Source: Verrucomicrobiales bacterium (GTDB lineage: Bacteria; Verrucomicrobiota; Verrucomicrobiia; Verrucomicrobiales; V1-33). Taken from it: 64,000 nt of DNA. Below the pieces are notes generated by a model. The model saw nothing but the letters and a program-made list of their open reading frames with translations. It was not told the origin of the DNA and searched no databases. Each line of letters begins with the position of its first letter. Position 1 is the stretch's first letter. The stretch covers positions 134,230 to 198,229 of the forward strand of contig JAGNEJ010000002.1 in assembly GCA_018003315.1 (NCBI GenBank). Reading direction: 5' to 3'. The position numbers and the translations under genes are program-made. Positions 24,559-34,384 of the stretch are shown here, piece by piece.

Positions 24559-27333
24559 CTAACCGATCAATCTCCGCGCCTCCGCCAGCGCCGCGTCCAG
24601 GCGGGAGGCATCCTTGCCGCCGCCGCGGGCAAAGTCGGGTTTTCCACCGCCCTTGCCGCCGACGATGGGTGCGATGGCCTGAATGATTTTCCCGGCCTGG
24701 ATCCGGGCCTGGTGTTCCTTGGACACGGCGGCCAGCAGGGTGACATTTCCGCCGCTGCTTGCGCCGAGTACAATGATGCCGTTGAACTGGCTCTTGAGCG
24801 CATCCAGCAGCGACATGGCGGCATCTGCATCCATTTCGCCCAGGCTCGCGATGACAGCATGGTTCTCCGCTTTGCTTAACAGTTCTTTTGCCCGCCCGGC
24901 GGCTTCGCGCTGCTGTGCGGCCTTGAGGGATTTTTCCAGGGCTTTGGCATGTTCCACCAGCAGGTCGAGCTTTTTTTCCAAGTCCGGCAAGGGACTGCCA
25001 AGCTTGGCGGCGACGGCGCGCAGCCGCGCCGATTCATGGACAGCCTGTTCATACGCCGTGAGGCCGGCGATGGCTTCGATGCGCCGGATACCGGCCCCGG
25101 TGGCGGCTTCCCCGGCGATGCGGAAGAGTCCGATTTCGCCGGTGCCGCGGGTGTGCGTGCCGCCGCAGAGTTCCATGCTGTAGCCGTCAAGGCCGGCGGC
25201 ATGACCGCCGATCTGCACGACGCGGACGGTTTCGCCGTACTTTTCCCCGAAAGCCTGCATGATGTCGGCGCGATCCCTGACTCGGCTGTATTTCACTTCC
25301 TGCCAGGCGATCGGCGCATTCTCCACGATGCGTTCGTTCACCAACCGTTCCACGTCGGCGATTTGTTGTGGCGTGAGCGCCGCGGCATTGAAGTCAAAGG
25401 TCAGCTTTTCCGGGCCGACGTAGGATCCCTTCTGCCGAGCCTCGCTGCTGACCACTTCATGCAGCGCCCAGTGCAGCAGGTGGGTGACGCTGTGGTGCCG
25501 GGAAATGGCGGCGCGGCGCTGCGGGTCGATCTTTGCGGTGACCACGGAACCAGGCTCAAGGTTGGTTTCCGAATCCACCAGGTGCAGCCAGGTGTTGCCG
25601 GATTTCTGCGTATTCAGAACAGGAATGATCTCCGCCCCGCTGAGCAGCGTGCCGGTGTCCCCCAACTGGCCGCCCATCTCGGCATAAAACGGCGAGGCTT
25701 CCAAAACCACGGCCGCTTTGTCCCCCATGTGGACGACCTCCAGCACTTTGGTCTCGGTCTCCGCTGTGTCATAGCCGAGAAACCGTGTGGGCTCCCTGGT
25801 TTCGATCTCTGAGAGTTTGATGATCGTCTTCTTTTGCGCCGCCCGCGCCCGTTCCCGCTGTTCCTCCATCAATTTCTCGAATCCAACCTTGTCCACCGCC
25901 AGCCCGCGTTCTCGCGCCATGAGTTCCGTAAGGTCAAAGGGAAACCCCTGCTCATCATATAGCCGAAACGCAAATGCCCCTGAGATAATTCCACAATGCA
26001 GCCCATCACCCAGGTCGCATCCGGAAGCGGGGGTACGGGCTTCCATCTCGTCGTGAGGTTTCTCGTAGTGGGGGATACGGTCGGCTTCGGTTTCGAAGAG
26101 GGCGATGCCCTTGTCCAGGGTGCGGTTGAAGGCTTCCTCTTCGATTTTGAGTGTCTGCTTCACGAAATCCTTCCGCTGCTTCAGTTCCGGGAAGACATCG
26201 CCCATCCGATCGGCCAGGGTGTCCACGAGTTTGTAGAAGAACGGTTCGCTGAATCCCAACGTACGACCGTAGCGCACGGCGCGGCGGAGGATGCGGCGCA
26301 GGACGTAGTTGCGGTCGTTGTTTCCGGGCACAATGCCGTCGGCGATGCTGAAACTGAGCGTGCGGATGTGATCGGCAATGACGCGAAAAGCCACGTCCAC
26401 TTTCTCCTGTTCGGTTTCGCCGGTGCTGCCTTCGGGGGGCAGGGTGCTGCCGTATTTCCTGCCGCTCAGTTTCTCGATTTCACCGAACAGCGGGCGGAAG
26501 ACATCCGTCTCGTAGTTCGAGATGCGTGCTGTTTCAAAGTCGGTGAAATTTTTGGTGCCGTGGATGATGGAAACCACCCGTTCAAATCCCATGCCGGTGT
26601 CCACATGCTGCGCGGGCAGCGGGGAGAAGGTGCCATCGGGGTTGGCGTTGTATTGGATGAAAACGTTGTTCCAGATTTCGATGCACGCCGCGGTGGGGCC
26701 GTTGACCAGTTTCGCACCCTCGCGCTGGCGTTCTACGCTGGTGCGCACGGGGCCGGGGGTGAGGTCCACATGGATTTCCGTGCAGGGGCCGCAGGGGCCG
26801 GTCTCGCCCATCATCCAGAAGTTGTCCTTCCGGTTCCCGTTGACGATGTGAATGTCAGGGTCCAGTCCGACACTGCGGAATTTTTCCGCCCAATGTTCCC
26901 AGGCCTCCTGGTCGCGCTCCGCGGGATCACCCGGGTCGGGCTGGTAAATGGTGGCATACACCCGCTCGGCGGGGAATTTCCAGACACTGACGATGAGTTC
27001 CCACGACCACGCGATGGCCTCCTTTTTGAAATAGTCGCCGAAACTCCAGTTCCCCAGCATTTCGAAAAACGTGTGGTGATAGGTGTCGAGTCCGACGTCA
27101 TCGAGGTCGTTGTGCTTGCCACCGGCCCGGATGCACTTTTGCGTGTCCGCCGCGCGTCCAGGCTTGTAAGGGCACTCCACCTGGCCGAGAAAGATCGGCA
27201 CAAACTGGTTCATCCCGGCATTGGTGAACAGCAGGTTTGGCGAGTCCGGCATCAGCGAGGAACTCGGCACGATGGTGTGCTGCTTGCCACGGAAGAAATC
27301 GAGAAAGGACTGGCGGATTTCAGAAGAGGTCAT
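24559..27333 (-). CDS. alaS: Alanyl-tRNA synthetase
   Basis: This 924-residue enzyme charges tRNA-Ala. The class II catalytic core begins at the N-terminus (MTSSEIRQSFLDFF, then LFTNAGMNQFVPIFLG). The editing domain has the zinc-binding HHSVTHLLHWALHE and ELCGGTHTRGTGEIG motifs, and the glycine-rich C-Ala domain ends with GGGKPDFARGGG. The start at 27333 is chosen since conserved sequence begins there; the frame is open 13 codons further. A -10 element TATACT lies about 70 bases upstream. hemX and hemA follow on the same strand. Confidence 0.97.
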   Translation of the reverse strand: MTSSEIRQSFLDFFRGKQHTIVPSSSLMPDSPNLLFTNAGMNQFVPIFLGQVECPYKPGRAADTQKCIRAGGKHNDLDDVGLDTYHHTFFEMLGNWSFGDYFKKEAIAWSWELIVSVWKFPAERVYATIYQPDPGDPAERDQEAWEHWAEKFRSVGLDPDIHIVNGNRKDNFWMMGETGPCGPCTEIHVDLTPGPVRTSVERQREGAKLVNGPTAACIEIWNNVFIQYNANPDGTFSPLPAQHVDTGMGFERVVSIIHGTKNFTDFETARISNYETDVFRPLFGEIEKLSGRKYGSTLPPEGSTGETEQEKVDVAFRVIADHIRTLSFSIADGIVPGNNDRNYVLRRILRRAVRYGRTLGFSEPFFYKLVDTLADRMGDVFPELKQRKDFVKQTLKIEEEAFNRTLDKGIALFETEADRIPHYEKPHDEMEARTPASGCDLGDGLHCGIISGAFAFRLYDEQGFPFDLTELMARERGLAVDKVGFEKLMEEQRERARAAQKKTIIKLSEIETREPTRFLGYDTAETETKVLEVVHMGDKAAVVLEASPFYAEMGGQLGDTGTLLSGAEIIPVLNTQKSGNTWLHLVDSETNLEPGSVVTAKIDPQRRAAISRHHSVTHLLHWALHEVVSSEARQKGSYVGPEKLTFDFNAAALTPQQIADVERLVNERIVENAPIAWQEVKYSRVRDRADIMQAFGEKYGETVRVVQIGGHAAGLDGYSMELCGGTHTRGTGEIGLFRIAGEAATGAGIRRIEAIAGLTAYEQAVHESARLRAVAAKLGSPLPDLEKKLDLLVEHAKALEKSLKAAQQREAAGRAKELLSKAENHAVIASLGEMDADAAMSLLDALKSQFNGIIVLGASSGGNVTLLAAVSKEHQARIQAGKIIQAIAPIVGGKGGGKPDFARGGGKDASRLDAALAEARRLIG

Positions 27334-27404
27334 GAAAATGGAAATCGATCGGAGAAAAACAAAAAATCCCAACCGGCTGGCCGCGCCGGAATGGGCAAGC
27401 GGTC

Positions 27405-27431
27405 AGTATAGCGCACTGTATCCGGAAACAA
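27405..27431 (-). promoter_or_regulatory. Possible promoter for alaS
   Basis: On the minus strand TATACT (27405-27410) is a good -10 element. The -35 is weak (TTGTTT, 27426-27431, 15 bases upstream). Confidence 0.4.
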
Positions 27432-27535
27432 AATGGAAGTTGCACCCTGGCGAATCGCAGAATCCCAGCCCGCAGCCTGGCGAAGGCCCACCGCCACGAC
27501 ACCCGCCCGGCTGAATCACCCGGAAAATTTTCCCC

Positions 27536-27577
27536 TTGCAGTCCGGTGATACATGACTAATCCCATAGGGAATTAGT
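27536..27577 (+). promoter_or_regulatory. Promoter with overlapping palindrome before cysN
   Basis: TTGCAG (27536-27541) and TAATCC (27558-27563), 16 bases apart, resemble a promoter. The -10 is embedded in an inverted repeat (27556-27577) with arms ACTAATCCC and GGGAATTAGT around ATA. A repressor bound there would block transcription. The repeat ends 25 bases before the ATG. The bound regulator is not known; Rrf2-type sulfur regulators bind sites of similar form, but this is speculative. Confidence 0.5.
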
Positions 27578-27602
27578 AGAATTTCCCCACTCCTCCCTCC
27601 CC

Positions 27603-28889
27603 ATGATGTCCTCCCCCAGTTCTCCCGCCGCAGCCAAGCCCGAAATGGATCTCTTGCGGTTTTCGACCTGCGGGTCGGTAGATGACGGGAAATCGACCCT
27701 GATTGGCCGGCTGCTGTATGATTCGAAGTCGATTTTCGAGGATCAGTTGGAGGCGGTGGAACGCTTCAGCAGGAACCGGGGGGATGCGCATGTGGACTTG
27801 GCGCTGCTAACCGACGGATTGCGGGCGGAGCGGGAACAGGGCATTACGATTGATGTCGCTTACCGGTATTTTGCGACCCCGCGGCGGAAATTCATCATTG
27901 CCGACACCCCGGGCCATATTCAATACACCCGGAACATGGTGACGGGAGCCAGCACGGCGAATCTGGCGATCATTCTGGTGGATGCGCGCAAGGGCGTGGT
28001 GGAGCAGACCATGCGGCACGCCTTTATTGCCAATCTCCTGCGCATTCAGCATGTGGTGCTGGCCGTGAACAAGATGGACCTGGCGGGCTATGACGAGGCC
28101 GTGTTTGACCGGATTGTCAGCGAGTTCAAGGACTTCGCCAGCCGACTCGACAATCTTGTGGAAATGACCTTCATCCCCATCAGTGCGCTGCAGGGAGACA
28201 ACGTGGTGGAGCGCAGTGAAAAGATGCCGTGGTATCAGGGACCGCCGATGCTTTATCACCTCGAAACAGTGTATGTGGGCACTCGGGACAACCATGTGGA
28301 GGCCCGGTTTCCGGTGCAGTATGTGATCCGACCGCACAATGACGCCTGGCATGATTTTCGCGGGTATGCCGGGCGGGTGGCTGGCGGCGTTTTCAAGCCG
28401 GGGGATGCGGTCACAGTGCTGCCATCCGGCTTCCAGAGCCGCATCAAACAGATTCACACTGCCGATGGAAATCCAGAGGAGGCCTTTGCCCCGCTCTCGG
28501 TCTCGCTGCTGCTGGAGGATGAAATCGACATCAGCCGCGGCGACATGATTGTGAAGGGCAACAATCCGCCGGAAGTCAGTCAGGACATCGAAGCCATGAT
28601 CTGCTGGTTCTCCGAACGGCCGCTCAAGGCCAATGGCAAATTCGCGCTGCGCCACACCACCCGCGAGGTAAAAACCCTGGTCCGGGACATCCGCTACAAG
28701 GTCAACATCAACACGCTGCACAAGATCGAGGACGATCTGGAATTCCGCATGAACGACATTGGGCGCATCAGCCTGCGGACCAGCGCTCCGCTGTTTTTCG
28801 ACAGCTATAACAAAAACCGGATCACCGGCAGTTTCATTCTCATCGACGAACAGACGAATGAAACCGTGGCTGCCGGGATGGTTTTGTAA
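27603..28889 (+). CDS. cysN: Sulfate adenylyltransferase GTPase subunit, no CysD gene beside it
   Basis: This 428-residue GTPase drives APS synthesis from sulfate and ATP by the CysD catalytic subunit. The G1 motif GSVDDGKST (residues 24-32), G3 DTPGHIQYTRNMV and G4 NKMDL are intact, followed by the elongation-factor-like beta-barrel domains. It lacks the APS-kinase (CysC) fusion found in some bacteria. Normally cysD lies directly upstream; here upstream there is only a 269-base promoter region and divergent alaS, so CysD must be encoded elsewhere. The ATG at 27603 is followed by a second in-frame ATG at 27606. A palindrome over the promoter suggests control by sulfur supply. Confidence 0.9.
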   Translation: MMSSPSSPAAAKPEMDLLRFSTCGSVDDGKSTLIGRLLYDSKSIFEDQLEAVERFSRNRGDAHVDLALLTDGLRAEREQGITIDVAYRYFATPRRKFIIADTPGHIQYTRNMVTGASTANLAIILVDARKGVVEQTMRHAFIANLLRIQHVVLAVNKMDLAGYDEAVFDRIVSEFKDFASRLDNLVEMTFIPISALQGDNVVERSEKMPWYQGPPMLYHLETVYVGTRDNHVEARFPVQYVIRPHNDAWHDFRGYAGRVAGGVFKPGDAVTVLPSGFQSRIKQIHTADGNPEEAFAPLSVSLLLEDEIDISRGDMIVKGNNPPEVSQDIEAMICWFSERPLKANGKFALRHTTREVKTLVRDIRYKVNINTLHKIEDDLEFRMNDIGRISLRTSAPLFFDSYNKNRITGSFILIDEQTNETVAAGMVL

Positions 28890-28922
28890 GGCTGGAAATT
28901 GGCGCAACTCCCACCGCGCAGA

Positions 28923-28945
28923 CCCCAGGCAGAAACCGCCTGGGG
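28923..28945 (+). terminator. Stem-loop after cysN
   Basis: CCCCAGGC (28923-28930) pairs perfectly with GCCTGGGG (28938-28945) around a 7-base loop. There is no T-run, so it may be an mRNA-stabilising hairpin rather than a full terminator. The next 110 bases before the kinase gene are unusually AT-rich. Confidence 0.4.
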
Positions 28946-29056
28946 CGGCATCGCCCATGGCGACAAATTACCAAATCGAGCGGAATTTTATTTGCAAAAA
29001 TGAGCATAAATTGCAATATCCAGAAAACTAATACTTCTTAAATAAACCGTATCCAC

Positions 29057-31333
29057 ATGAATACCCTGCGCATCATCGTCGTGGAAGACGAGGCCCTGGT
29101 GGCGCGGGATCTCCAAGCCACTCTGGTGAAGCTGGGTTACGAGGTTCCGGGAGTGGCGTGCAGCGCGGAGGAAGTGCTGGAATTGCTGCGCCGGGGGCTG
29201 CCGGATTTGGTGCTCATGGACATCCGCCTTGGGGACGGAGCGGACGGAATCGACACCGCCCGGCGCATTCAGGAAGAATTTGGCGTGCCGGTGGTTTACC
29301 TGACCGCCTATGCGGATGAGCTGACCATTCAACGGGCCCGCGAGACACAGCCCTACGGCTATCTGCTGAAGCCCTTTCATGAAAGCGAACTGCGCAGCGT
29401 GGTGGAGTTGGCCGCGGCCCGGCACCAGGCGCACCGTCGGCTGGAAGCCAGCGAAGCCCAGTTCATGAACACCCTGCGCAGCATGGCAGAGGGGGTCATC
29501 TCCACGGATCTGCTGGGGAGGATCAGCTTCATGAATCCGGCGGCCGAAGACTTGACCGCCTGGACCATGCCCGAGGCGTTGGGGCGTCCGCTGCACGAGG
29601 TGTTTCGCATTTCCTCCCCTAACGGACAGACGGTGGATGCCTTCCCGGGAACCGGGCCTGAGCAGGGCGGCAAGCGGTCCATTGTGCTGACGGACCGCCG
29701 TGGAGCCGTGCGAATGATCGAGGACAATACCGCACCCATCCGCGATGCGGATGGCGGCCTTGCGGGCATTGTGGTGTTGTTCCGCAGGAAGGGGAGCGTG
29801 CCGCCGCAGGAGCATCTGGCGGACGGAACGGAAGCACCCTGGCCGAATCTTGCCGGAATCGTGCAGAGCATTGCCGATCCACTGCTGGCCCTGGATGGCA
29901 ACTGGCGCATCACCTATCTCAACCCCCAGGCAGCGGCGATCCTCGACGGCCGCCGGGAGCAGTTTCTGGGGCAGGAGTTCTGGCAGTGCGTCGAGCCGTC
30001 CGTGCACCGGAACTACTATCATGAATTCAGCCAGGCGCTGACCCGCAGGGAGCCGCGGTCCTTCGTGTTGGAACTGGATGCCGCCCGGCAGTGGCATGAG
30101 GTGCAGTTGTATCCGTTTGGAAACGGCCTGCTGGCCCTGTTGCGGGATGTGACTTCCAAAAAGGAAGCCGAGGAGCGGGAACGCAAACTGGAGAAGCTGG
30201 AATCCCTGGGACTGCTGGCCAGGGGTTTCGCCCACGACTTCAACAACCTGCTCACCGTGCTTCTGGGCAACCTCTCGCTAGCGGAAATGCAGATGGCTGA
30301 CACGGCACCGGGTCGTGCGGAGGTGGGTGTCGCCAAACAGGCTTCCGTGCAGGCCCAGGGATTGGTCCAGCACCTGCTGACCTTTGCCCGGGGAGGAGCA
30401 CCCATCAAGAAAACCACCGACCTTGCTGCCTTGGTGCGGGAATGGGCCGCGGAGTGGCCAAAGCGGGAGGGGATCGGCTACCAGTTGGATCTGGCCGATA
30501 CTCCGCTGCCGGCAGAAGTGGACCGCAACCAGATTCTCCGGGTGCTGCACAATTTAATGCGCAATGCGGAGCAGGCCATTGACCGTAGCGGCAACATCCG
30601 GGTCCGGGCGGTGCGGGCGGACAAGGCGGGGATTTCCCTCGCAGACTTTGGCCTGGCCAGGGAAAGCAACGCGGCGGACTGGATCGTGCTGCAGGTTGGC
30701 GACGACGGCGAAGGCATTGCCGCAGAAAATCTGCAGCGGGTTTTTGAACCATACTTTACGACGCGTCCGGAGTGCAACGCCTCCGGCCTCGGCCTGACTG
30801 TTTGTGAATCCATCGCCAAGGCGCATGGCGCCTCGCTGACGCTGGCTTCCGCACCGCGGCGGGGCACCACGGTCACCGTGTGTCTGCCCGCCCTGCCGTC
30901 GCCAGGAGTGGCCGCCGCCACTCCGGGGACGGACATTGCCGCCCAGCCCGCGTCCAATCCCCGCATCCTGATCCTTGAGGACGAACCGCTGATCCGTCGG
31001 CTCATGGTCGCCAACCTGACATCCGCAGGGTGCACCGTGGACCAGACCGAAGATGGGGCGGACACCATCACCCGTTACCAGGAAGCCTTCGAACAAGGCC
31101 AGCCCTACGACCTGCTCATCATGGATTTGTCCATTCCCAACGGGCTGGGCGGACTGCAGGCCATGGAACGCATCCAGCAGATCGACCCCGCCGTTCGTGC
31201 GGTTGTTAGCAGCGGCTATTGTGATGATCCGGTGATGGCCCGCTACATGGACTACGGATTCCGCGCGGTGCTGCCGAAACCCTATCAGCCCAAGGAACTG
31301 CGGGAACTGGTGGAAACCCTGCTCAGGGAGTAG
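29057..31333 (+). CDS. Hybrid sensor kinase: REC-PAS-PAS-kinase-REC
   Basis: This 758-residue soluble two-component protein has five parts: a receiver (about 1-120, phospho-acceptor Asp55 in LVLMDIRLGDG), two PAS domains (about 130-245 and 262-365), a histidine kinase (phospho-acceptor His393 in GFAHDFNNLLT, N box LHNLMRNAEQAI, G boxes GDDGEGI and GLGLTVCES) and a C-terminal receiver (IMDLSIPNGLG). There are no membrane helices, so it senses an internal signal or is switched by another kinase through the first receiver. No separate output regulator is adjacent. The last 11 bases overlap the convergent C39-like peptidase gene. Confidence 0.9.
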   Translation: MNTLRIIVVEDEALVARDLQATLVKLGYEVPGVACSAEEVLELLRRGLPDLVLMDIRLGDGADGIDTARRIQEEFGVPVVYLTAYADELTIQRARETQPYGYLLKPFHESELRSVVELAAARHQAHRRLEASEAQFMNTLRSMAEGVISTDLLGRISFMNPAAEDLTAWTMPEALGRPLHEVFRISSPNGQTVDAFPGTGPEQGGKRSIVLTDRRGAVRMIEDNTAPIRDADGGLAGIVVLFRRKGSVPPQEHLADGTEAPWPNLAGIVQSIADPLLALDGNWRITYLNPQAAAILDGRREQFLGQEFWQCVEPSVHRNYYHEFSQALTRREPRSFVLELDAARQWHEVQLYPFGNGLLALLRDVTSKKEAEERERKLEKLESLGLLARGFAHDFNNLLTVLLGNLSLAEMQMADTAPGRAEVGVAKQASVQAQGLVQHLLTFARGGAPIKKTTDLAALVREWAAEWPKREGIGYQLDLADTPLPAEVDRNQILRVLHNLMRNAEQAIDRSGNIRVRAVRADKAGISLADFGLARESNAADWIVLQVGDDGEGIAAENLQRVFEPYFTTRPECNASGLGLTVCESIAKAHGASLTLASAPRRGTTVTVCLPALPSPGVAAATPGTDIAAQPASNPRILILEDEPLIRRLMVANLTSAGCTVDQTEDGADTITRYQEAFEQGQPYDLLIMDLSIPNGLGGLQAMERIQQIDPAVRAVVSSGYCDDPVMARYMDYGFRAVLPKPYQPKELRELVETLLRE

Positions 31334-32705
31334 CCGCTGCCCGGCGCGCCAGTGGTTCCATGAGGTAGAGGCCCATGGTGGCGGCAAAGGCATCCGCCGC
31401 GGCCATCCGCTTGCATTCATGGCCCCGACCCCAGGTGTCGGAAAAAAGGAGTTCGCGGGTCCGGAGGTTGAAGCCGATGATCAGCCGCACATGGCTGGTG
31501 GCTTCGATAGCGCGGGACGCACCGCTTTCCGGATACATCCCCAGCTCCAGTGCCCAGAGCAGCGGAATCCCTTTTTCTGTGGATTCCCGGACCATCCTGA
31601 CAAATTTATCAAATCCCGGCCCCTTCAGCTTTGCTTCCCGCAGCGAGGGGGGATCCAGCGTGGCGATGTCATAGGTGACCTTGCGGTAGTCCAGCTCCGG
31701 CTTGCCGGTGCGTCGGGCTGCCTGGTTGTAGTCCTGCATGAGCCGAAAATAGTCGTCCTGCTTGGAAAGCGGAGCGATGAGCAGGCGCACCCGGACCTGC
31801 ATCCTGCCGTCAATTTTCTGCAGCGCTTCCTGCATCTTCAGCAGATTGGTGCCATGGCGGGAGGCCCCCGTGATTTGGGCCAGCTCATGCTGGTCCACGG
31901 AAATGCCATAGTATTCGAAAAGCCGCTGACAGCTTGCCAGCACGCAGTAGCCCTTGGTCCCCTGGTCCACCATCGGCACCGCATCAATCCACACGTCGCC
32001 GCTGGCCGAATCTCGCCGGACGTGATCCGTCAGGTCGGTCCGGACCACACGCGGCGGCTTCGCAGCACCGCCGGGAGGAGTGAACACCACCCTGACAAAT
32101 TCAGCACGAAAATCCCCAGTGGTTTCCGCCCCGGTCTCCAGAGTTGCCTTGCCGACCTCGGTTTGCCACCGGGTGACCCGGACTTTTACTGCCTTCCTCG
32201 CACCGGAGGATGGAGAATCGGCATCCGGTGGTCCAAAAATCCCTTCCATTACGGACAGGGTTTCCAATGTCAGATCTCCAAATGCCGTTTTAGTCAGGGA
32301 ACCCGCATCGCCACGCGTGTAGATGAGCAATTCAATCCGGCGGGGTCTGCCTTCCCGGAAGTCCACCGTAGCCTGGACCGGCTTGAGCCGGTCACCCAGC
32401 CGCAGGTCCACGCGTTGACCCTTTTTTGGTACCCGGAGGAAAACCGCACGGTCTTGTTTCTCGGTCACCCAGGCGAAGCTTTCAGCCGGAAATGCGGCGC
32501 TGAAATCCTGCACCGACCAGGCCCACACGTTCCGGACGAGCAGCCGATCCAGGGGAATCGCTGCGGCCTTCAGCCGGGACGACGGGAGGACCGGCGGCGG
32601 TTCGGGATGGGTTGCGGCAGACACCGCGGACTTCGGCGCTTCTGTGCCGCGCAAGGACAGAAGGAAGCCTGCTGAAACGGCGATGATGGCATGGCGGCAG
32701 ATCAT
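31323..32705 (-). CDS. Exported C39-like cysteine peptidase
   Basis: This 460-residue protein has a signal sequence (MICRHAIIAVSAGFLLSLRG), an N-terminal region of about 200 residues that I do not recognise, and a C39-like peptidase domain. The active-site features are visible: VDQGTKGYCVLASCQRLFEY with Cys254, HVRLIIGFN with the histidine, and LLFSDTWG with the aspartate. C39-like peptidases without a transporter usually process or degrade proteins outside the cytoplasm. The ATG at 32705 is preferred over a TTG six codons upstream. Confidence 0.7.
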   Translation of the reverse strand: MICRHAIIAVSAGFLLSLRGTEAPKSAVSAATHPEPPPVLPSSRLKAAAIPLDRLLVRNVWAWSVQDFSAAFPAESFAWVTEKQDRAVFLRVPKKGQRVDLRLGDRLKPVQATVDFREGRPRRIELLIYTRGDAGSLTKTAFGDLTLETLSVMEGIFGPPDADSPSSGARKAVKVRVTRWQTEVGKATLETGAETTGDFRAEFVRVVFTPPGGAAKPPRVVRTDLTDHVRRDSASGDVWIDAVPMVDQGTKGYCVLASCQRLFEYYGISVDQHELAQITGASRHGTNLLKMQEALQKIDGRMQVRVRLLIAPLSKQDDYFRLMQDYNQAARRTGKPELDYRKVTYDIATLDPPSLREAKLKGPGFDKFVRMVRESTEKGIPLLWALELGMYPESGASRAIEATSHVRLIIGFNLRTRELLFSDTWGRGHECKRMAAADAFAATMGLYLMEPLARRAAATP

Positions 32706-32799
32706 GGATTCGGTGCCCGCCAAACCATAACCACGGAGCGGCGTTTGGGAAGCAGGGATGCTCTGAATTGGGTGCCGAACCGCGGCCTGGATGGAGGGT

Positions 32800-34215
32800 T
32801 TAGAATTTCCGCCGCAAGTGCACGGGAAGAATGCCCAGGGCTTCGCGGTATTTGGCCACGGTGCGTCGGGCGATGGTCATGCCGCGCCGCTGCAGTTCCT
32901 GCTGGATCTGGTCATCGGTCAGTGGATCGGTGCGGTCCTCCCCTTGCACCACTTCCTGCAGGGCGGCTTTGACGCCCGTGTTGGAAAGCTGTTCCCCGTC
33001 CGCAGTCTCATAGCCTGTGGTGAAGAAATACTTCATTTCAAACACCCCCTGCGCGGTCGCCAGGTATTTTCCGTTCACCGCACGGCTCACCGTCGTTTCA
33101 TGCACGCCGGTCGCTTCCGCCACCTGGGACATCGTCATCGGACGCAAGTGCGAGGGGCCATGCCGCAGAAAATCCTCCTGCCGCATCACAATCTGCTCGG
33201 CGATTTTCCGGATCGTTTCCTGCCGCTGCTGGATGCTGCGAATGAGGAATTTTCCACTCTGAATTTTGTTCCGGATGTAGTCGCGCACATCCGCACCGGG
33301 CCCCCGGGACATGATGTCCTTGTACAGATTGCTGATGCGCAGGCGGGGCAGTTGATCGTCGTTGAGCGTCACCACGAAGCGTCCATTGCTCTCCTCCACG
33401 GTGACGTCAGGGTTGATGTACTGGCTGGGAGCCGCGGAGAAATCCGCTGCGGGGCGCGGGTTGAGCGACCCGATGGTTTCCGCGGCCCGCGACACCGCGT
33501 CCACGCTCACTGCCAGTTTGCGGGCGATCTGCGGAAAGCGCCGCCGCGCCAGATCGTCCAGATGGTGGGAAACAATGCGCGATTCCAGGCTGTGTTCGCG
33601 CCCCAGGCGCTGCAGTTGGATGAGCAGGCACTCGCGGAGGTCCTCGGCCCCCACCCCGGCCGGATCACAGCTTTGCACCAGCGATTTGGCCCGTTCCAGC
33701 CTGTCCAGGGGAATTCCCATGCTCAGGGAAAGGTCCTCGAGTTTTGTCTGGAGCAGCCCGCGGTCGTCCAGGTTGCCGATCAGTAATGCCGCAAACTCCA
33801 AATCCTCCTTCGACGCATCCGCCATCTGCAGCTGTTCCAGGAGATGCTGCTGCAGGGTGACGGGCGTGACGATGGAATCGAGCAAAAACTGTCGCCGCTC
33901 CTCCTCCTCGGCATTGCGCGGCTGACGGGTTGCTCCGGCGCTCTGCGCCAGGTAGGTGCGCCATTCTTCATCCAGTTCGCTCAGCCGGTTGAACTCCTCA
34001 TCAAATTCCTCGTCTGCTTTTTCCTCCGGACGTTCCTCTTCCAGCGAAATGTCCGTGGATTCCGCTTCCAGCGTCGGATTTTCCACCAGTTCCTGCCGCA
34101 CCAGTTGCTGCAGTTCCGCCAGGGGAGCCTGCAGGATGTGAAGGCTCTGCTGCAGTTGCGGGGAAAGCCGCAATTGCTGGTGCATGCCTTGTTCCAGTGA
34201 GGCGGAATGGTTCAT
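32800..34215 (-). CDS. rpoN: RNA polymerase sigma-54 factor
   Basis: This 471-residue sigma-54 directs RNA polymerase to -24/-12 promoters that need an AAA+ activator. Region I is glutamine- and leucine-rich (LRLSPQLQQSLHILQAPLAEL), an acidic region II follows, and the C-terminal RpoN box reads ARRTVAKYREALGI. The HTH region (TVSRAVNGKYLATAQGVFEMKYFF) is intact. The start at 34215 gives the normal N-terminus; the frame is open upstream without coding signs. No sigma-54 activator gene is in the window; the hybrid kinase at 29057-31333 has no AAA+ domain. Confidence 0.96.
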   Translation of the reverse strand: MNHSASLEQGMHQQLRLSPQLQQSLHILQAPLAELQQLVRQELVENPTLEAESTDISLEEERPEEKADEEFDEEFNRLSELDEEWRTYLAQSAGATRQPRNAEEEERRQFLLDSIVTPVTLQQHLLEQLQMADASKEDLEFAALLIGNLDDRGLLQTKLEDLSLSMGIPLDRLERAKSLVQSCDPAGVGAEDLRECLLIQLQRLGREHSLESRIVSHHLDDLARRRFPQIARKLAVSVDAVSRAAETIGSLNPRPAADFSAAPSQYINPDVTVEESNGRFVVTLNDDQLPRLRISNLYKDIMSRGPGADVRDYIRNKIQSGKFLIRSIQQRQETIRKIAEQIVMRQEDFLRHGPSHLRPMTMSQVAEATGVHETTVSRAVNGKYLATAQGVFEMKYFFTTGYETADGEQLSNTGVKAALQEVVQGEDRTDPLTDDQIQQELQRRGMTIARRTVAKYREALGILPVHLRRKF

Positions 34216-34384
34216 GTTTCGAATGGTCCCTCGGTAGCTCGGGAAACATTCCCGCCAAAATCCTCCGGTGCAAGTTTGAGATGGTTTTCCGCCGTCCGCC
34301 ACGGGATGGAATTGATTGCGGCGGGGCGGTCGCCAGTCGGTGGAAAAATTGATGCGCGCTGAGGATTCCTCAGCTTTTTGCGGC

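Noticed and set aside
25996..27411. 471-codon plus-strand frame antisense to alaS
   Set aside because: The protein has no recognisable motif and mirrors the alaS codons; alaS itself is certain.
31419..32675. 418-codon plus-strand frame opposite the C39-like peptidase
   Set aside because: Composition matches a mirror frame and no domain is seen, while the minus-strand protein has an active site and signal peptide.
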